DNA from: Devosia salina
Lineage (GTDB): Bacteria; Pseudomonadota; Alphaproteobacteria; Rhizobiales; Devosiaceae
NCBI RefSeq assembly: GCF_019504385.1
Contig: NZ_CP080590.1
Location: 3,587,501-3,651,500 of the forward strand
Direction: 5' to 3'
Length of the DNA: 64,000 bases
Below the pieces are notes generated by a model, which saw only the letters and a list, made by a program, of their open reading frames with translations, was not told the DNA's origin and searched no databases. Positions 17,983 to 26,353 of this stretch are shown here, one piece after another. A program made the translations under genes and the position numbers. Within the stretch, counting starts at the first letter, position 1. Every line of letters begins with the position of its first letter.

Positions 17983-19836
17983 ATGCCTGCCTATCGTTCC
18001 CGCACCACCACCCATGGCCGCAACATGGCCGGCGCGCGTGGCCTCTGGCGCGCCACCGGCATGAAGGACGGCGATTTCGGCAAGCCCATCATCGCGGTGG
18101 TGAACAGCTTCACCCAGTTCGTGCCCGGCCATGTGCATCTGAAGGATCTCGGCCAGCTCGTCGCCCGCGAGATCGAGGCGGCCGGGGGCGTGGCCAAGGA
18201 ATTCAACACCATTGCTGTCGATGACGGCATCGCCATGGGCCATGACGGCATGCTCTATTCCCTGCCCAGCCGCGACATCATCGCGGACTCGGTGGAATAT
18301 ATGGTCAATGCGCATTGCGCCGACGCCATGGTGTGCATTTCCAATTGCGACAAGATCACCCCCGGCATGCTCAATGCCGCCATGCGCTTGAATATTCCGG
18401 TGGTCTTCGTCTCAGGCGGGCCGATGGAAGCGGGCAAGGCGATCGTCAAGGGCAAGCTGCAGGCGCTCGACCTGGTCGATGCCATGGTGATGGCCGCCGA
18501 TGACCATTACACCGACGAAGAAGTGCAGGCCGTGGAAGAGGCCGCCTGCCCCACCTGCGGTTCCTGCTCGGGCATGTTCACCGCCAATTCCATGAACTGC
18601 CTGACCGAAGCGCTGGGCCTGTCGCTGCCGGGCAATGGCTCGACGCTGGCCACCCATTCGGACCGCAAGCGCCTGTTCCAGGAAGCCGGGCACCTGATCG
18701 TCGACCTCGCCCGCCGCTATTACGAGCAGGAAGACGAGAGCGTGCTGCCGCGCTCCATCGCCACCAAGGCGGCGTTCGAGAACGCCATGAGCCTCGACAT
18801 TGCCATGGGCGGCTCGACCAATACCGTGCTGCACATCCTGGCGGCGGCCCATGAAGGCGGCATCGACTTCACCATGGACGATATCGACGCGCTCTCGCGC
18901 AAGGTGCCGGTGCTGTCGAAAGTCGCGCCGGCCAAGCAGGACGTGCACATGGAAGACGTGCACCGCGCCGGCGGCATCTTCGCCATTCTCGGCCAGCTCG
19001 ACCGCGCCGGCTTGATCAACCGCAAGGAGCCCACGGTGCACGCCGCCACCATGGGCGATGCCATCGACAAATGGGATATTTCGCGCACCAATTCGGAAAG
19101 CGTGCGCCAGTTCTACATGGCCGCGCCGGGCGGCGTGCGTACCACGGAAGCCTTCTCCCAGTCCAACCGCTGGAAGGAGCTGGACACCGACCGCACCAAT
19201 GGTGCCATCCGTTCGCCCGACAATCCCTTCTCCAAGGATGGGGGCCTGGCCGTGCTCAAGGGCAATATCGCCCTCGATGGCTGCATCGTGAAGACGGCCG
19301 GCGTGGATGAATCCATCCTCAAGTTTACCGGCCCGGCCCGGGTGTTCGAGAGCCAGGATGCGACGGTCAAGGCGATCCTTTCCAACGAGATCAAGGAAGG
19401 CGACGTGGTCGTCATCCGCTATGAGGGCCCCAAGGGCGGCCCCGGCATGCAGGAAATGCTCTATCCCACGAGCTATCTGAAATCCAAGGGCCTGGGCAAA
19501 GCCTGTGCACTGTTGACTGACGGACGCTTCTCGGGCGGCACGTCGGGTCTGTCCATCGGCCATGCCTCGCCGGAAGCGGCCGAAGGCGGCGCCATTGGCC
19601 TGGTGCGTGAAGGCGACATCATCGAGATCGACATCCCCAACCGCACCGTCAATGTGCTGGTGAGCGATGCCGAGCTGGCCGCCCGCCGCGCCGAGCAGGA
19701 CAGGCTGGGCTGGAAGCCCGCCCAGCCGCGCAAGCGCAAGGTGACGACAGCATTGAAAGCCTATGCGGCCCTGGTGACCTCGGCCGCCAAGGGCGCGGTG
19801 CGCGACACCAAGGCAATCGACGAGTTGTGGCACTGA
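17983..19836 (+). CDS. ilvD: Dihydroxy-acid dehydratase
   Basis: IlvD dehydrates 2,3-dihydroxy acids to 2-oxo acids in valine, leucine and isoleucine synthesis and carries an iron-sulfur cluster. The 617-residue chain has the cluster and substrate motifs CISNCDKITPGM and ACPTCGSCSGMFTANSMN, and the C-terminal DGRFSGGTSGLSIGH with the catalytic serine. Length is that of the long, [4Fe-4S]-type E. coli-like group. The ATG at 17983 gives the usual start MPAYRSRTTTHGRN. It appears to be monocistronic: a large inverted repeat follows it, and no other branched-chain gene is nearby. Confidence 0.97.
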   Translation: MPAYRSRTTTHGRNMAGARGLWRATGMKDGDFGKPIIAVVNSFTQFVPGHVHLKDLGQLVAREIEAAGGVAKEFNTIAVDDGIAMGHDGMLYSLPSRDIIADSVEYMVNAHCADAMVCISNCDKITPGMLNAAMRLNIPVVFVSGGPMEAGKAIVKGKLQALDLVDAMVMAADDHYTDEEVQAVEEAACPTCGSCSGMFTANSMNCLTEALGLSLPGNGSTLATHSDRKRLFQEAGHLIVDLARRYYEQEDESVLPRSIATKAAFENAMSLDIAMGGSTNTVLHILAAAHEGGIDFTMDDIDALSRKVPVLSKVAPAKQDVHMEDVHRAGGIFAILGQLDRAGLINRKEPTVHAATMGDAIDKWDISRTNSESVRQFYMAAPGGVRTTEAFSQSNRWKELDTDRTNGAIRSPDNPFSKDGGLAVLKGNIALDGCIVKTAGVDESILKFTGPARVFESQDATVKAILSNEIKEGDVVVIRYEGPKGGPGMQEMLYPTSYLKSKGLGKACALLTDGRFSGGTSGLSIGHASPEAAEGGAIGLVREGDIIEIDIPNRTVNVLVSDAELAARRAEQDRLGWKPAQPRKRKVTTALKAYAALVTSAAKGAVRDTKAIDELWH

Positions 19837-19856
19837 GGGGCACCCCTCACACCACA

Positions 19857-19941
19857 GTTCCGCCCTCGGGCCTGACCCGAGGGCCACGATCAACAACTCG
19901 CAAGCGACGCGTGGTCCTCGGGTCAAGCCCGAGGACGGAAC
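19857..19941. repeat. Large inverted repeat after ilvD
   Basis: Two 32-base arms (19857-19888 and 19910-19941) are inverse complements at 29 of 32 positions, separated by 21 bases. Read from the minus strand, the three differences become G-U pairs, so a minus-strand RNA would form an unbroken 32-bp stem. It lies 20 bases past the ilvD stop and resembles palindromic units found between genes in Rhizobiales. Confidence 0.7.
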
Positions 19942-20108
19942 CGCGACAGCATGAGGCAAACCGCCCTTGCGACATTCGCGTGACAACCGCCGCGCCCGGT
20001 GCTACATCGCCCGCAGCCAACCAGCGGCCTGCCAAGGCCTGCTGGCCTGGTCAGGCTCGATAGCGGGGATTCCACCCTCCCTATCGGGCCGACCCGAACC
20101 TCCCCACA

Positions 20109-20972
20109 TTACCGGCCAATGGCGTCCAGCGTGGCGAAATCCTCGTCGCTGAGCGCAATATTTGCCGCCGCGACATTGTCCTCGAGATGCTTCAGCTTGC
20201 CCGTGCCCGGAATGGGCAGCATGACCGGCGAGCGCTTGAGCAACCAGGCCAGGGCGATCTGGCTGCCACTGGCGCCATGCCTGTCCATGACCGCCCGGGC
20301 CTCCGCATGTCCTTCGACCAGGTCACCGCCGGCCAGCGGGAACCAGGGGATGAAGCCGATACCGTTCTGCGCGCAATAATCGAGCACCGCTTCGCTCTGC
20401 CGATGAGCGAAATTATAGCGGTTCTGCACCGTCGCCACCTTGAAGTGGCGGCCGGCCTCCTCGATATCCGCCACGCTCACCTGCGACAGGCCGACATGGC
20501 GGATAAGACCGTCCTGCTGCATCTCGGCAATGACGCCAAACTGCTCGTCGCGAGGCGTCTTTGTGTCTATGCGGTGCAATTGCCAGAGGTCGAGCCGCTC
20601 CAGCCGCAAGCGCCGCAGGCTGGTCATGACGCCCTGGCGCAGGAATTCGGGCCGCCCCAGCTGGTGCCATTGATCCGGCCCGGTGCGGGTCAAGCCGCTC
20701 TTGGTGGCAATGATGGTCCCCTTGTCATAGGGCGCCAGCGCCTCCCCGATCAGGTCCTCGCTGACATAGGGACCGTAACTCTCCGCGGTATCGACGAGGT
20801 TGACGCCGATTTCGGGCAGGCGCCGCAGCACGCGCATGGCCTCGTCGCGGTCGGCCGGCGGCCCCCAGATCCCCTTGCCGGTGATACGCATGGCGCCAAA
20901 GCCGAGCCGGTTGACCGTGAGGTCACCGCCAATGGCAAAGGTGCCCGACCGGGAAGCGTCGAGTTCTGTCAT
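20109..20972 (-). CDS. Aldo/keto reductase
   Basis: This 287-residue NADPH-dependent oxidoreductase has the TIM-barrel family marks: LGFGAMRITG at the N-terminus, the catalytic Asp/Tyr pair in NLVDTAESYGPYVSE, the lysine in IATKSGL, the histidine in LWQLHRID, and the NADPH-binding C-terminus (LLKRSPVMLPIPGTGKLKHLEDN). It resembles the group that includes YdbC-like reductases. The substrate is unknown. I chose ATG 20972, which begins MTELDASRSG; the frame extends upstream but overlaps the MmcQ gene. It is the last minus-strand gene of the comF-grxC-nitrilase cluster and may be cotranscribed with it. Confidence 0.92.
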   Translation of the reverse strand: MTELDASRSGTFAIGGDLTVNRLGFGAMRITGKGIWGPPADRDEAMRVLRRLPEIGVNLVDTAESYGPYVSEDLIGEALAPYDKGTIIATKSGLTRTGPDQWHQLGRPEFLRQGVMTSLRRLRLERLDLWQLHRIDTKTPRDEQFGVIAEMQQDGLIRHVGLSQVSVADIEEAGRHFKVATVQNRYNFAHRQSEAVLDYCAQNGIGFIPWFPLAGGDLVEGHAEARAVMDRHGASGSQIALAWLLKRSPVMLPIPGTGKLKHLEDNVAAANIALSDEDFATLDAIGR

Positions 20973-21057
20973 GTCTTTACTCCGTGAATTTGGGACGGCT
21001 GTCTGCGAGGAGGGCGCATACCGGCCAACGCCGCGACGACCGGAAGGTTCAACCCCG

Positions 21058-21411
21058 TCAGACAATGCCCAATTCGGTGCGCAGCTTCTTGGTCAGCCCC
21101 TTGGCGACCAGCGCATGCGAGCGCGTGGCATAGGCCAGGACGTCGTCATCGCTCAACTCGGAGCCTGCCGCGACGCTCACCCATTGCCGCTTGGCGAAAT
21201 AGGCGGCCTGCGTCACGCCATCGAGCGCGGTCAGGATATCAAAGCTCTCCTCGCCGCATTTGAAGACCAGTCGATGCGGCGCACTGTCCGAAAGCAGGCA
21301 GAACACCTTGCCGCCCACCTTGGCGACACGGGCTTCCCACTGGTCGACAAAGCTCACCCCCGGCAGCGCTGAAAGCGCGGCATCGAAGCCATCGCGGAGA
21401 AACAGGCTCAA
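21058..21411 (-). CDS. MmcQ/YjbR-family protein
   Basis: This 117-residue protein of the CyaY-like fold carries the family pattern: an N-terminal helix, FVDQWEARVAKVGGKVFCLL, then RLVFKCGEESFDIL and the C-terminal two-helix stretch DDDVLAYATRSHALVAKGL. MmcQ/YjbR members are described as DNA-binding-like, but the biological role is poorly defined. Its ATG at 21411 overlaps the DUF1178 stop by four bases (ATGA), so the two are translated together. Confidence 0.85.
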   Translation of the reverse strand: MSLFLRDGFDAALSALPGVSFVDQWEARVAKVGGKVFCLLSDSAPHRLVFKCGEESFDILTALDGVTQAAYFAKRQWVSVAAGSELSDDDVLAYATRSHALVAKGLTKKLRTELGIV

Positions 21412-21830
21412 TTGTCCTCGCCCACATCGGGCAGGGGCAGGAACTCCACGCCATCCTCGATCAGGCCGGCCACTTCGTCACGGCTGGCCTGGCCATAGAT
21501 GCCGCGCGCCTCGGTCTCCTCGAAATGGATTTTGCGCGCCTCCTCGGCAAAGCGGTCGCCGACATTCTCGGCTTCGCTGATCACCTTGTGCCGGTATTCG
21601 CGCAGCATGGCGCGGATCTTTGCGGCATCGGGATGGGCGGCGCTGAGCGGCACGCGCTCGGCATCGGTGCGGGCAACGCTGGGCGCCATCGGCGCCTTCT
21701 CGACCCGGGCATCGCCGCACTGGGCACACGAGACAATGCCGCGCGCCTGCTGTTCGTCATAGGCGGCGGCGTTCCTGAACCAGGCCTCGAAGCGATGCCC
21801 TTGCGAACATTGAAGCGAATATTGGATCAC
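21408..21830 (-). CDS. DUF1178 zinc-ribbon-like protein (GTG start)
   Basis: The 140 residues begin VIQYSLQCSQGHRFEAWF and contain a second cysteine pair in VSCAQCGD, giving a small zinc-ribbon head, followed by a helical DUF1178 body (VISEAENVGDRFAEEARKIH). The function is unknown. A GTG at 21830 gives the conserved MIQYSL start; the AAGAAGAG just upstream fits a ribosome site. Longer extensions lack family resemblance. It lies between the nitrilase and MmcQ genes in one minus-strand run. Confidence 0.88.
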   Translation of the reverse strand: MIQYSLQCSQGHRFEAWFRNAAAYDEQQARGIVSCAQCGDARVEKAPMAPSVARTDAERVPLSAAHPDAAKIRAMLREYRHKVISEAENVGDRFAEEARKIHFEETEARGIYGQASRDEVAGLIEDGVEFLPLPDVGEDN

Positions 21831-21897
21831 GGCTCTTCTTGGTCTTTGCTGGCGGCGCGGGGCAGCGCCCTTTCTCACTTCATATAAGAGGATCGGA

Positions 21898-22725
21898 TCA
21901 GCCCTGCAAATCCGGGGCCGCGAAGTCACGCGCATTGGCCAGCGCCGGCACCCGCCCGCGGGCCTCGGTGACGGCCTGCGGATCGATCTCCGCCACCACG
22001 ACGCCGGGCCGGTCGTGATCGAGCTCGGCGATCACCTTGCCCCAGGGGTCGATAATCAGCGAATGACCATAGGTCGCCCGGCCATTGGCATGATGCCCGC
22101 CCTGCGCGGCCGCAATCACATAGGAGCCGGTCTCGATGGCCCGGGCCCGCAACAGCACATGCCAATGCGCCTGGCCGGTTGGCACGGTAAAGGCCGCCGG
22201 CACCGCCATCAGCGTTGCCCCGGCATTGGCGAGGCTGTTGTAGAGGCGCGGAAAGCGCATGTCGTAGCAGATGGAAAAGCCCAGGGTAAAATCCCCGAGC
22301 GCAGCCGTCACGGCGCGCTCGCCCGCCTTGTAGGTGGCGCTTTCGCGATAGGCATTGAGCCCGGCAATGTCGGCATCGAAGAGGTGGATCTTGTCATAGG
22401 TGGCGGCCTGCGCCCCATCCGGCCCGAACAGCACCGAGCGATTGGCAAAGCGCCCGTCCTCGAGCGGGATCGGCAGCGAGCCGATATGCACGTGCATGCC
22501 ATGCTGTCGCGCAAGATCGCCGACGCGCGCCAGCTGCGGGTGCCCCTCGAAGGGGGCCGCCACCGATTTGAGCTGGTCACGGTTTTCCGGAAAGATCAGG
22601 GTGACTTCGGGGGTCAGCGCATAGCGCGCGCCCGCGGCTGCCGCCTCGGCCAGCAGCGGTTCGAGCGCAGCAAGATTGGCCTCGGGGTCGAGGCCGGAGC
22701 ACATCTGGATGGCGGCGATTTTCAT
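21898..22725 (-). CDS. Carbon-nitrogen hydrolase (nitrilase superfamily, Nit-type)
   Basis: This 275-residue amidase-fold enzyme has the catalytic Glu in LTPEVTLIFPENR, Lys in YDKIHLFD and Cys in SICYDMRFPRLY, the complete nitrilase-superfamily triad. It resembles the Nit/omega-amidase branch, where some members repair deaminated glutathione. The location next to glutaredoxin (six bases away) makes the glutathione link attractive but is only contextual. It is probably one transcript with comF and grxC upstream and DUF1178 downstream. Confidence 0.92.
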   Translation of the reverse strand: MKIAAIQMCSGLDPEANLAALEPLLAEAAAAGARYALTPEVTLIFPENRDQLKSVAAPFEGHPQLARVGDLARQHGMHVHIGSLPIPLEDGRFANRSVLFGPDGAQAATYDKIHLFDADIAGLNAYRESATYKAGERAVTAALGDFTLGFSICYDMRFPRLYNSLANAGATLMAVPAAFTVPTGQAHWHVLLRARAIETGSYVIAAAQGGHHANGRATYGHSLIIDPWGKVIAELDHDRPGVVVAEIDPQAVTEARGRVPALANARDFAAPDLQG

Positions 22726-22731
22726 GCCTAA

Positions 22732-22986
22732 TTATTGCCCCAGCAGTGGATCGAGCCCGCCGCGCCGGTCGAGCGCCGCCATGTCGTCATAGCCGCCCAC
22801 ATGGGTGTCGCCGATGAAGATCTGCGGCACGGTGCGGCGGCCATTGGCCCTTTGGGTCATCTGCTGGCGCAGGTCGGGGTCGAGAACCGTGATCTCCTGG
22901 TAATCCACCCCCTTGTCGCGCAGCAGCGATTTGGCGGCGTGGCAATAGGGACAGGTGGGCGTGGTGTAGATCTCGACCTTGGCCAT
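22732..22986 (-). CDS. grxC: Glutaredoxin 3
   Basis: This 84-residue class I glutaredoxin has the dithiol active site CPYC at residues 12-15, the TVPQIFI cis-proline loop and the GGYDDMAAL glutathione-binding segment. It reduces protein disulfides and glutathione mixed disulfides in the cytoplasm. Length and motifs match GrxC. It lies 38 bases downstream of comF and six bases before the nitrilase gene. Confidence 0.96.
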   Translation of the reverse strand: MAKVEIYTTPTCPYCHAAKSLLRDKGVDYQEITVLDPDLRQQMTQRANGRRTVPQIFIGDTHVGGYDDMAALDRRGGLDPLLGQ

Positions 22987-23024
22987 GGGCAGTGCGGCTC
23001 CGAAAAATCAGGGCTATTGCCCCT

Positions 23025-23840
23025 TTATATGGGCAGTTCCTCGCCGATGACAACGCGCGCAAAGGTGAGAACATTCACCTCTCCGGCACCGGCGCGCCTC
23101 AGCACTCGCGTCACCGCCTTGACCGTGGCCCCGGTCGTATAGACGTCATCGACCAGCACGACGGGCCTGCCCTGGAGTCGCTCCATGAACAGGTTGTGAA
23201 CCGAAAACGCTCCCTGCACATTGCGCAGCCGCCCGTCGCCGGAAAGCCCGACCTGCTGGCGGGTCCTCTTGTGGCGGATCACCAGATGCGGATCGACACC
23301 AAGGCCGGTCAGCCGTCCCAGTTCCCGCGCCAGCAGCATGGACTGGTTGTAGCGGCGAAGGCGCAGGCGGCTGGCATGCAAGGGCACCGGCACGATCAGC
23401 GGACCCGCATCCCAGAATTCGCGCCCTGCCCTGGCCATCAGCCCGGCGCAAAACCGCGCCAGCTCCGGGCGGTCGCCATATTTGAATCGCGACACCAGCG
23501 TACCCGCAACCGTGCCATAGCGCACCGCCGCGCGGGCCCGGGCGAAGGGCGGCGGATCGGCCAGCGCCTCGGCGGACCGCGTCTCACTGCCCAGATCGGT
23601 CTCGAAGGGAATGCCCAGCACCGGGCAGAACGGCGCGCTGATCTGGCGCAGATCGCCAAAACAGGCGGGGCACAATACGTCGCTTCCGGTAAGGGGCGCC
23701 GCGCAGGCGGCACAGCCCGGCGGGTAGAGCTGGTCGAGCACGGTCCGGCCAAGTCCGGTCAACCCGCGCCCCAGCAGGGTGATAAGGCCGATGTCTTTGA
23801 CTTCCCCTTCCCCGCTCTCCATAAGAGCAATATTGCCCAT
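23025..23840 (-). CDS. ComF-family phosphoribosyltransferase-like protein
   Basis: The 271-residue protein has a four-cysteine zinc site (YPPGCAACAAPL and LCPACFGDL), a middle region with FKYGDRPELARF, and the phosphoribosyltransferase PRPP loop VVLVDDVYTTGAT. In Gram-positives ComF helps natural transformation; in Gram-negatives the homologue (GntX/ComF) has a loosely defined role. Two in-frame ATGs, 23840 and 23822, are possible starts; I used the longer one. It is divergent from the methyltransferase gene at 23886, and 45 bases hold both promoters. Confidence 0.9.
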   Translation of the reverse strand: MGNIALMESGEGEVKDIGLITLLGRGLTGLGRTVLDQLYPPGCAACAAPLTGSDVLCPACFGDLRQISAPFCPVLGIPFETDLGSETRSAEALADPPPFARARAAVRYGTVAGTLVSRFKYGDRPELARFCAGLMARAGREFWDAGPLIVPVPLHASRLRLRRYNQSMLLARELGRLTGLGVDPHLVIRHKRTRQQVGLSGDGRLRNVQGAFSVHNLFMERLQGRPVVLVDDVYTTGATVKAVTRVLRRAGAGEVNVLTFARVVIGEELPI

Positions 23841-23885
23841 GATCTCCGCCGGGCGAAAGCCCCGGCGCCGGCGAAAGCCTCTTTG

Positions 23886-24719
23886 ATGACCACACCGCCC
23901 CGCCTGTTCGACGCCGAGCAGATCGCCCGCAACCGCGCCCGCCGCAGCGGCCCCGACAATTTCGTGCGCGATCTGGTGCTCGAGGACCTCGCCGATCGCC
24001 TTAGCACCTATAAGCGCGACTTTGCCCGCGCCGTGCTGATCGGTCCGGACGCCGGCACACTGCCGCAGACCCTGGTGACCGCCAATGGCCCGGTGAGCGC
24101 GGTGCGCATAGAGGCCTTTGCGGGCGAGGAGTATCCGGCTCTACCCGAAGGCGAACAGGACCTGATCGTTTCGCTCCTGCACCTGCAGGTGGTCAATGAC
24201 GTGCCGGGCCATCTGGCGCGCCTGCGTCGGGCGTTGAAGCCGGACGGGCTGCTGCTGGCCGCGTTCCTCGGCGGGGAAACCCTGACCGAATTGCGCGAGG
24301 CTTTCCTGGCGGCCGACCTTGCCGTTTCTGGCGGCGCTTCGGCGCGCATTGCCCCCATGGCGCAGGTGCGCGATGCCGGCGCCCTGCTGCAACGGGCAGG
24401 CTTCGCCCTCCCCGTCGCCGACGTGGAAACCCATCGCGTCCGCTATGGTACGCCCTTCGCACTGATGGCGGAACTGAAGGCGCTGGGGGCCTCCAACCCA
24501 CTCGCCGACCGGCCGCGCCGCTTCGCCACGCGCAGCCTGCTCGCCGCCGCAGCCGAGGCCTATGCCAGCCGCGACAGTGACCCCGATGGCCGCGTGCGGG
24601 CCACGCTGGAGATCATCTGGCTGGCCGGCTGGGTGCCGCATGAAAGCCAGCAAAAGCCGCTGCGCCCTGGCAGTGCCACGGTCAGCATGAAGGATGTGCT
24701 GGGCGGATCGACACCATGA
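23886..24719 (+). CDS. AdoMet-dependent methyltransferase-fold protein, NDUFAF5/BioC-like
   Basis: This 277-residue class I methyltransferase fold has the opening MTTPPRLFDAEQIARNRAR and the VSLLHLQVVNDVPGHLARLRRALKPDG region typical of the alphaproteobacterial relatives of mitochondrial NDUFAF5, a complex I assembly factor reported to hydroxylate an arginine of NDUFS7. The usual glycine-rich AdoMet loop is weak here, as in that group. The role in complex I assembly is inferred from homology alone. Its stop overlaps the next gene's ATG by four bases. Confidence 0.82.
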   Translation: MTTPPRLFDAEQIARNRARRSGPDNFVRDLVLEDLADRLSTYKRDFARAVLIGPDAGTLPQTLVTANGPVSAVRIEAFAGEEYPALPEGEQDLIVSLLHLQVVNDVPGHLARLRRALKPDGLLLAAFLGGETLTELREAFLAADLAVSGGASARIAPMAQVRDAGALLQRAGFALPVADVETHRVRYGTPFALMAELKALGASNPLADRPRRFATRSLLAAAAEAYASRDSDPDGRVRATLEIIWLAGWVPHESQQKPLRPGSATVSMKDVLGGSTP

Positions 24720-25363
24720 CGCTGACCATTTGGGGCCGGAGGACCTCGTCCAATGTGCAGGCGCTGATGTGGTGTGTCGGCGAGCTGGGCCTTGCCCACC
24801 TGCGTCACGACATTGGCCATGTCCATGGCGGCAATGACACGCCCGAATTTCTCGCCATGAACCCCAACGGGCTGGTTCCGGTACTCCAGGATGGCGATGA
24901 TGAACCGATCTGGGAGACCGGCGCCATCCTGCGCTATCTGGCCGCCCGCTATGGCCCGGACAGCTTCTGGCCGACCGATCCCGCCCGTCGGGCGCGAGTG
25001 GACAAATGGGCCGAATGGGCCAAGCTCAATGTCGCCCTGGGCTTTACCGGCCCGGTCTTCTGGCAGGTCGTGCGCACCGCGCCATCGCAACAAGACCCGC
25101 GGGCCATCGCCGAGGCGCTGGCCAGACTGGCGTGCCTGCTGAAAATTGCCGAAGGGCAATTGGCCGACCGTGAATATCTGGCGGGCGATGACTTCACCCT
25201 GGCCGATATCCAGTTCGGCCATGTGCTCTATCGCTATTTCGACATCGACATCGCCCGTCCCGCATGGCCGGCGATCGAACGCTACTATGCCGCCCTCGTC
25301 CGGCGGCCGGCCTTTGCCGAGCACGTCATGGTGTCCTACGAACCCTTGCGCGTGACCGAATGA
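24716..25363 (+). CDS. Glutathione S-transferase family protein
   Basis: The 215 residues have an N-terminal thioredoxin-like domain (LTIWGRRTSSNVQ; cis-Pro loop NGLVPVLQDGD; the glutathione gamma-Glu site WETGAILRYLA) and an all-helical C-domain (DDFTLADIQFGHVLYRYF). Ser/Asn near position 11-12 would be the thiol-activating residue. The substrate is unknown. It is coupled by ATGA overlaps to the methyltransferase gene upstream and the P-loop kinase gene downstream. Confidence 0.92.
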   Translation: MTLTIWGRRTSSNVQALMWCVGELGLAHLRHDIGHVHGGNDTPEFLAMNPNGLVPVLQDGDDEPIWETGAILRYLAARYGPDSFWPTDPARRARVDKWAEWAKLNVALGFTGPVFWQVVRTAPSQQDPRAIAEALARLACLLKIAEGQLADREYLAGDDFTLADIQFGHVLYRYFDIDIARPAWPAIERYYAALVRRPAFAEHVMVSYEPLRVTE

Positions 25364-25935
25364 CTGGCGCGCGCCTCGATCCATTCGCCGGCCATATCCT
25401 GATCCTGTCGGGCCATCCCGGCTCTGGCAAGACCACCACCGCCGAGGCGCTGGCGCATCTGCCGGGCCTGCCCAAGGTGCATCTGCATTCCGACGATTTC
25501 TGGGGCTATATCAAGACCGGCAAGATCGACCCCTGGCTGCCCCAGTCGCACAGCCAGAACCAGATGGTCATGGAGATTGCCGCGGGCGTGGCCGGCACCT
25601 ATGCCCGCAACGGCTATTTCGTGGTGCTCGATGGCGTCATCCGGCCCTGGGCCCTGCCGGCCTTCCGGACACTCGGCCTGCCGCTCCACTATGTGGTGCT
25701 GCGTACCTCAGCCGATGAGGCGGTGTCGCGCTGCGAGGAGCGCGGTGGCGACAGCCTCACCGACCCCATTGTGGTCCGTTCCCTGCACGCCGAATTCGCC
25801 GATTTGGGCGATTATGAGCGCCATGCGCTCGACGCAGGCGGACTGGATCGCGCCGAGGCGGTCGCAGCGGCGATTGCGGCTTTCGCCTCTGGAGCCTATC
25901 GGCTCAGTGCACCGCCGACTTCGACAGAAGGTTGA
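25360..25935 (+). CDS. P-loop kinase-like protein (zeta-toxin/AAA_33 type)
   Basis: The 191-residue NTPase has a Walker A GHPGSGKTT near residue 18 and an acidic HSDDFWGYI motif resembling the substrate/base segment of zeta-toxin-like and gluconate-kinase-like small kinases. A C-terminal arginine-rich lid (RCEERGGDSL) is present. No antitoxin gene is next to it, so I read it as a metabolic or nucleotide kinase rather than a toxin. The ATG at 25360 overlaps the GST stop. Its last 32 bases overlap the 3' end of the convergent SMR gene. Confidence 0.8.
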   Translation: MTGARLDPFAGHILILSGHPGSGKTTTAEALAHLPGLPKVHLHSDDFWGYIKTGKIDPWLPQSHSQNQMVMEIAAGVAGTYARNGYFVVLDGVIRPWALPAFRTLGLPLHYVVLRTSADEAVSRCEERGGDSLTDPIVVRSLHAEFADLGDYERHALDAGGLDRAEAVAAAIAAFASGAYRLSAPPTSTEG

Positions 25936-26236
25936 TGACCATCACCCCGGCAATGATCAGCCCAATGCCGACAATGGCCCAGGCATCGAGCCTCTGGCCA
26001 TAAAGAGCAAAGCCGATCAGCGAGACAAGCACGATGCCGGCGCCCGACCAGATGGCATAGGCGATGCCGACCGGAATGGTCCTGAGCGTCAGCGACAGGC
26101 AATAGAAGGCCACGCCATAGCCCACGATCACCAGAATCGACGGCAGTACTTGCGTGAAGCTCTGCGATGCCTTGAGGGCGCTGGTGGCAATCACCTCGGC
26201 GATGATGGCGATGGCGAGAAACACATAATTGGACAT
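25904..26236 (-). CDS. SMR-family small multidrug efflux protein
   Basis: The 110-residue protein has four membrane helices. The catalytic Glu lies in the first helix (IAIIAEVIATSALKAS), followed by GYGVAFYCLSLTL and PVGIAYAIWSGAG, the SMR signature. Such dimers exchange protons for cationic drugs or guanidinium. The presence of WSG and of the full active-site helix favours the EmrE/QacE drug-exporter type. ATG 26236 gives the standard MSNYVFLAIA start. It is convergent with, and overlaps, the kinase gene. Confidence 0.93.
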   Translation of the reverse strand: MSNYVFLAIAIIAEVIATSALKASQSFTQVLPSILVIVGYGVAFYCLSLTLRTIPVGIAYAIWSGAGIVLVSLIGFALYGQRLDAWAIVGIGLIIAGVMVINLLSKSAVH

Positions 26237-26301
26237 GAGGGGCTCCGGCGGCGGCATCTTGTGAACCCGAAGCGTGAAGCCTGCAAGACAGTCCGGACGT
26301 G

Positions 26302-26331
26302 AAAAAGGCCGGTGTCGCCACCGGCCTTTTC
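26302..26331. terminator. Bidirectional intrinsic terminator downstream of carD
   Basis: AAGGCCGGTG and CACCGGCCTT form a perfect 10-bp stem with a 4-base loop, flanked by A runs on the left and T runs on the right, so it works on both strands. It lies just beyond the carD stop. Confidence 0.85.
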
Positions 26332-26353
26332 ATCATCAATCGGAAGGAACGGC

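Noticed and set aside
18412..19986. A 524-codon minus-strand frame across ilvD
   Set aside because: It is antisense to ilvD and runs into the intergenic inverted repeat; no family resemblance.
25360..25935. Zeta-type toxin
   Set aside because: The P-loop and substrate motif resemble zeta toxins, but there is no epsilon antitoxin and the gene is embedded in a metabolic operon, so a small-molecule kinase is more likely.
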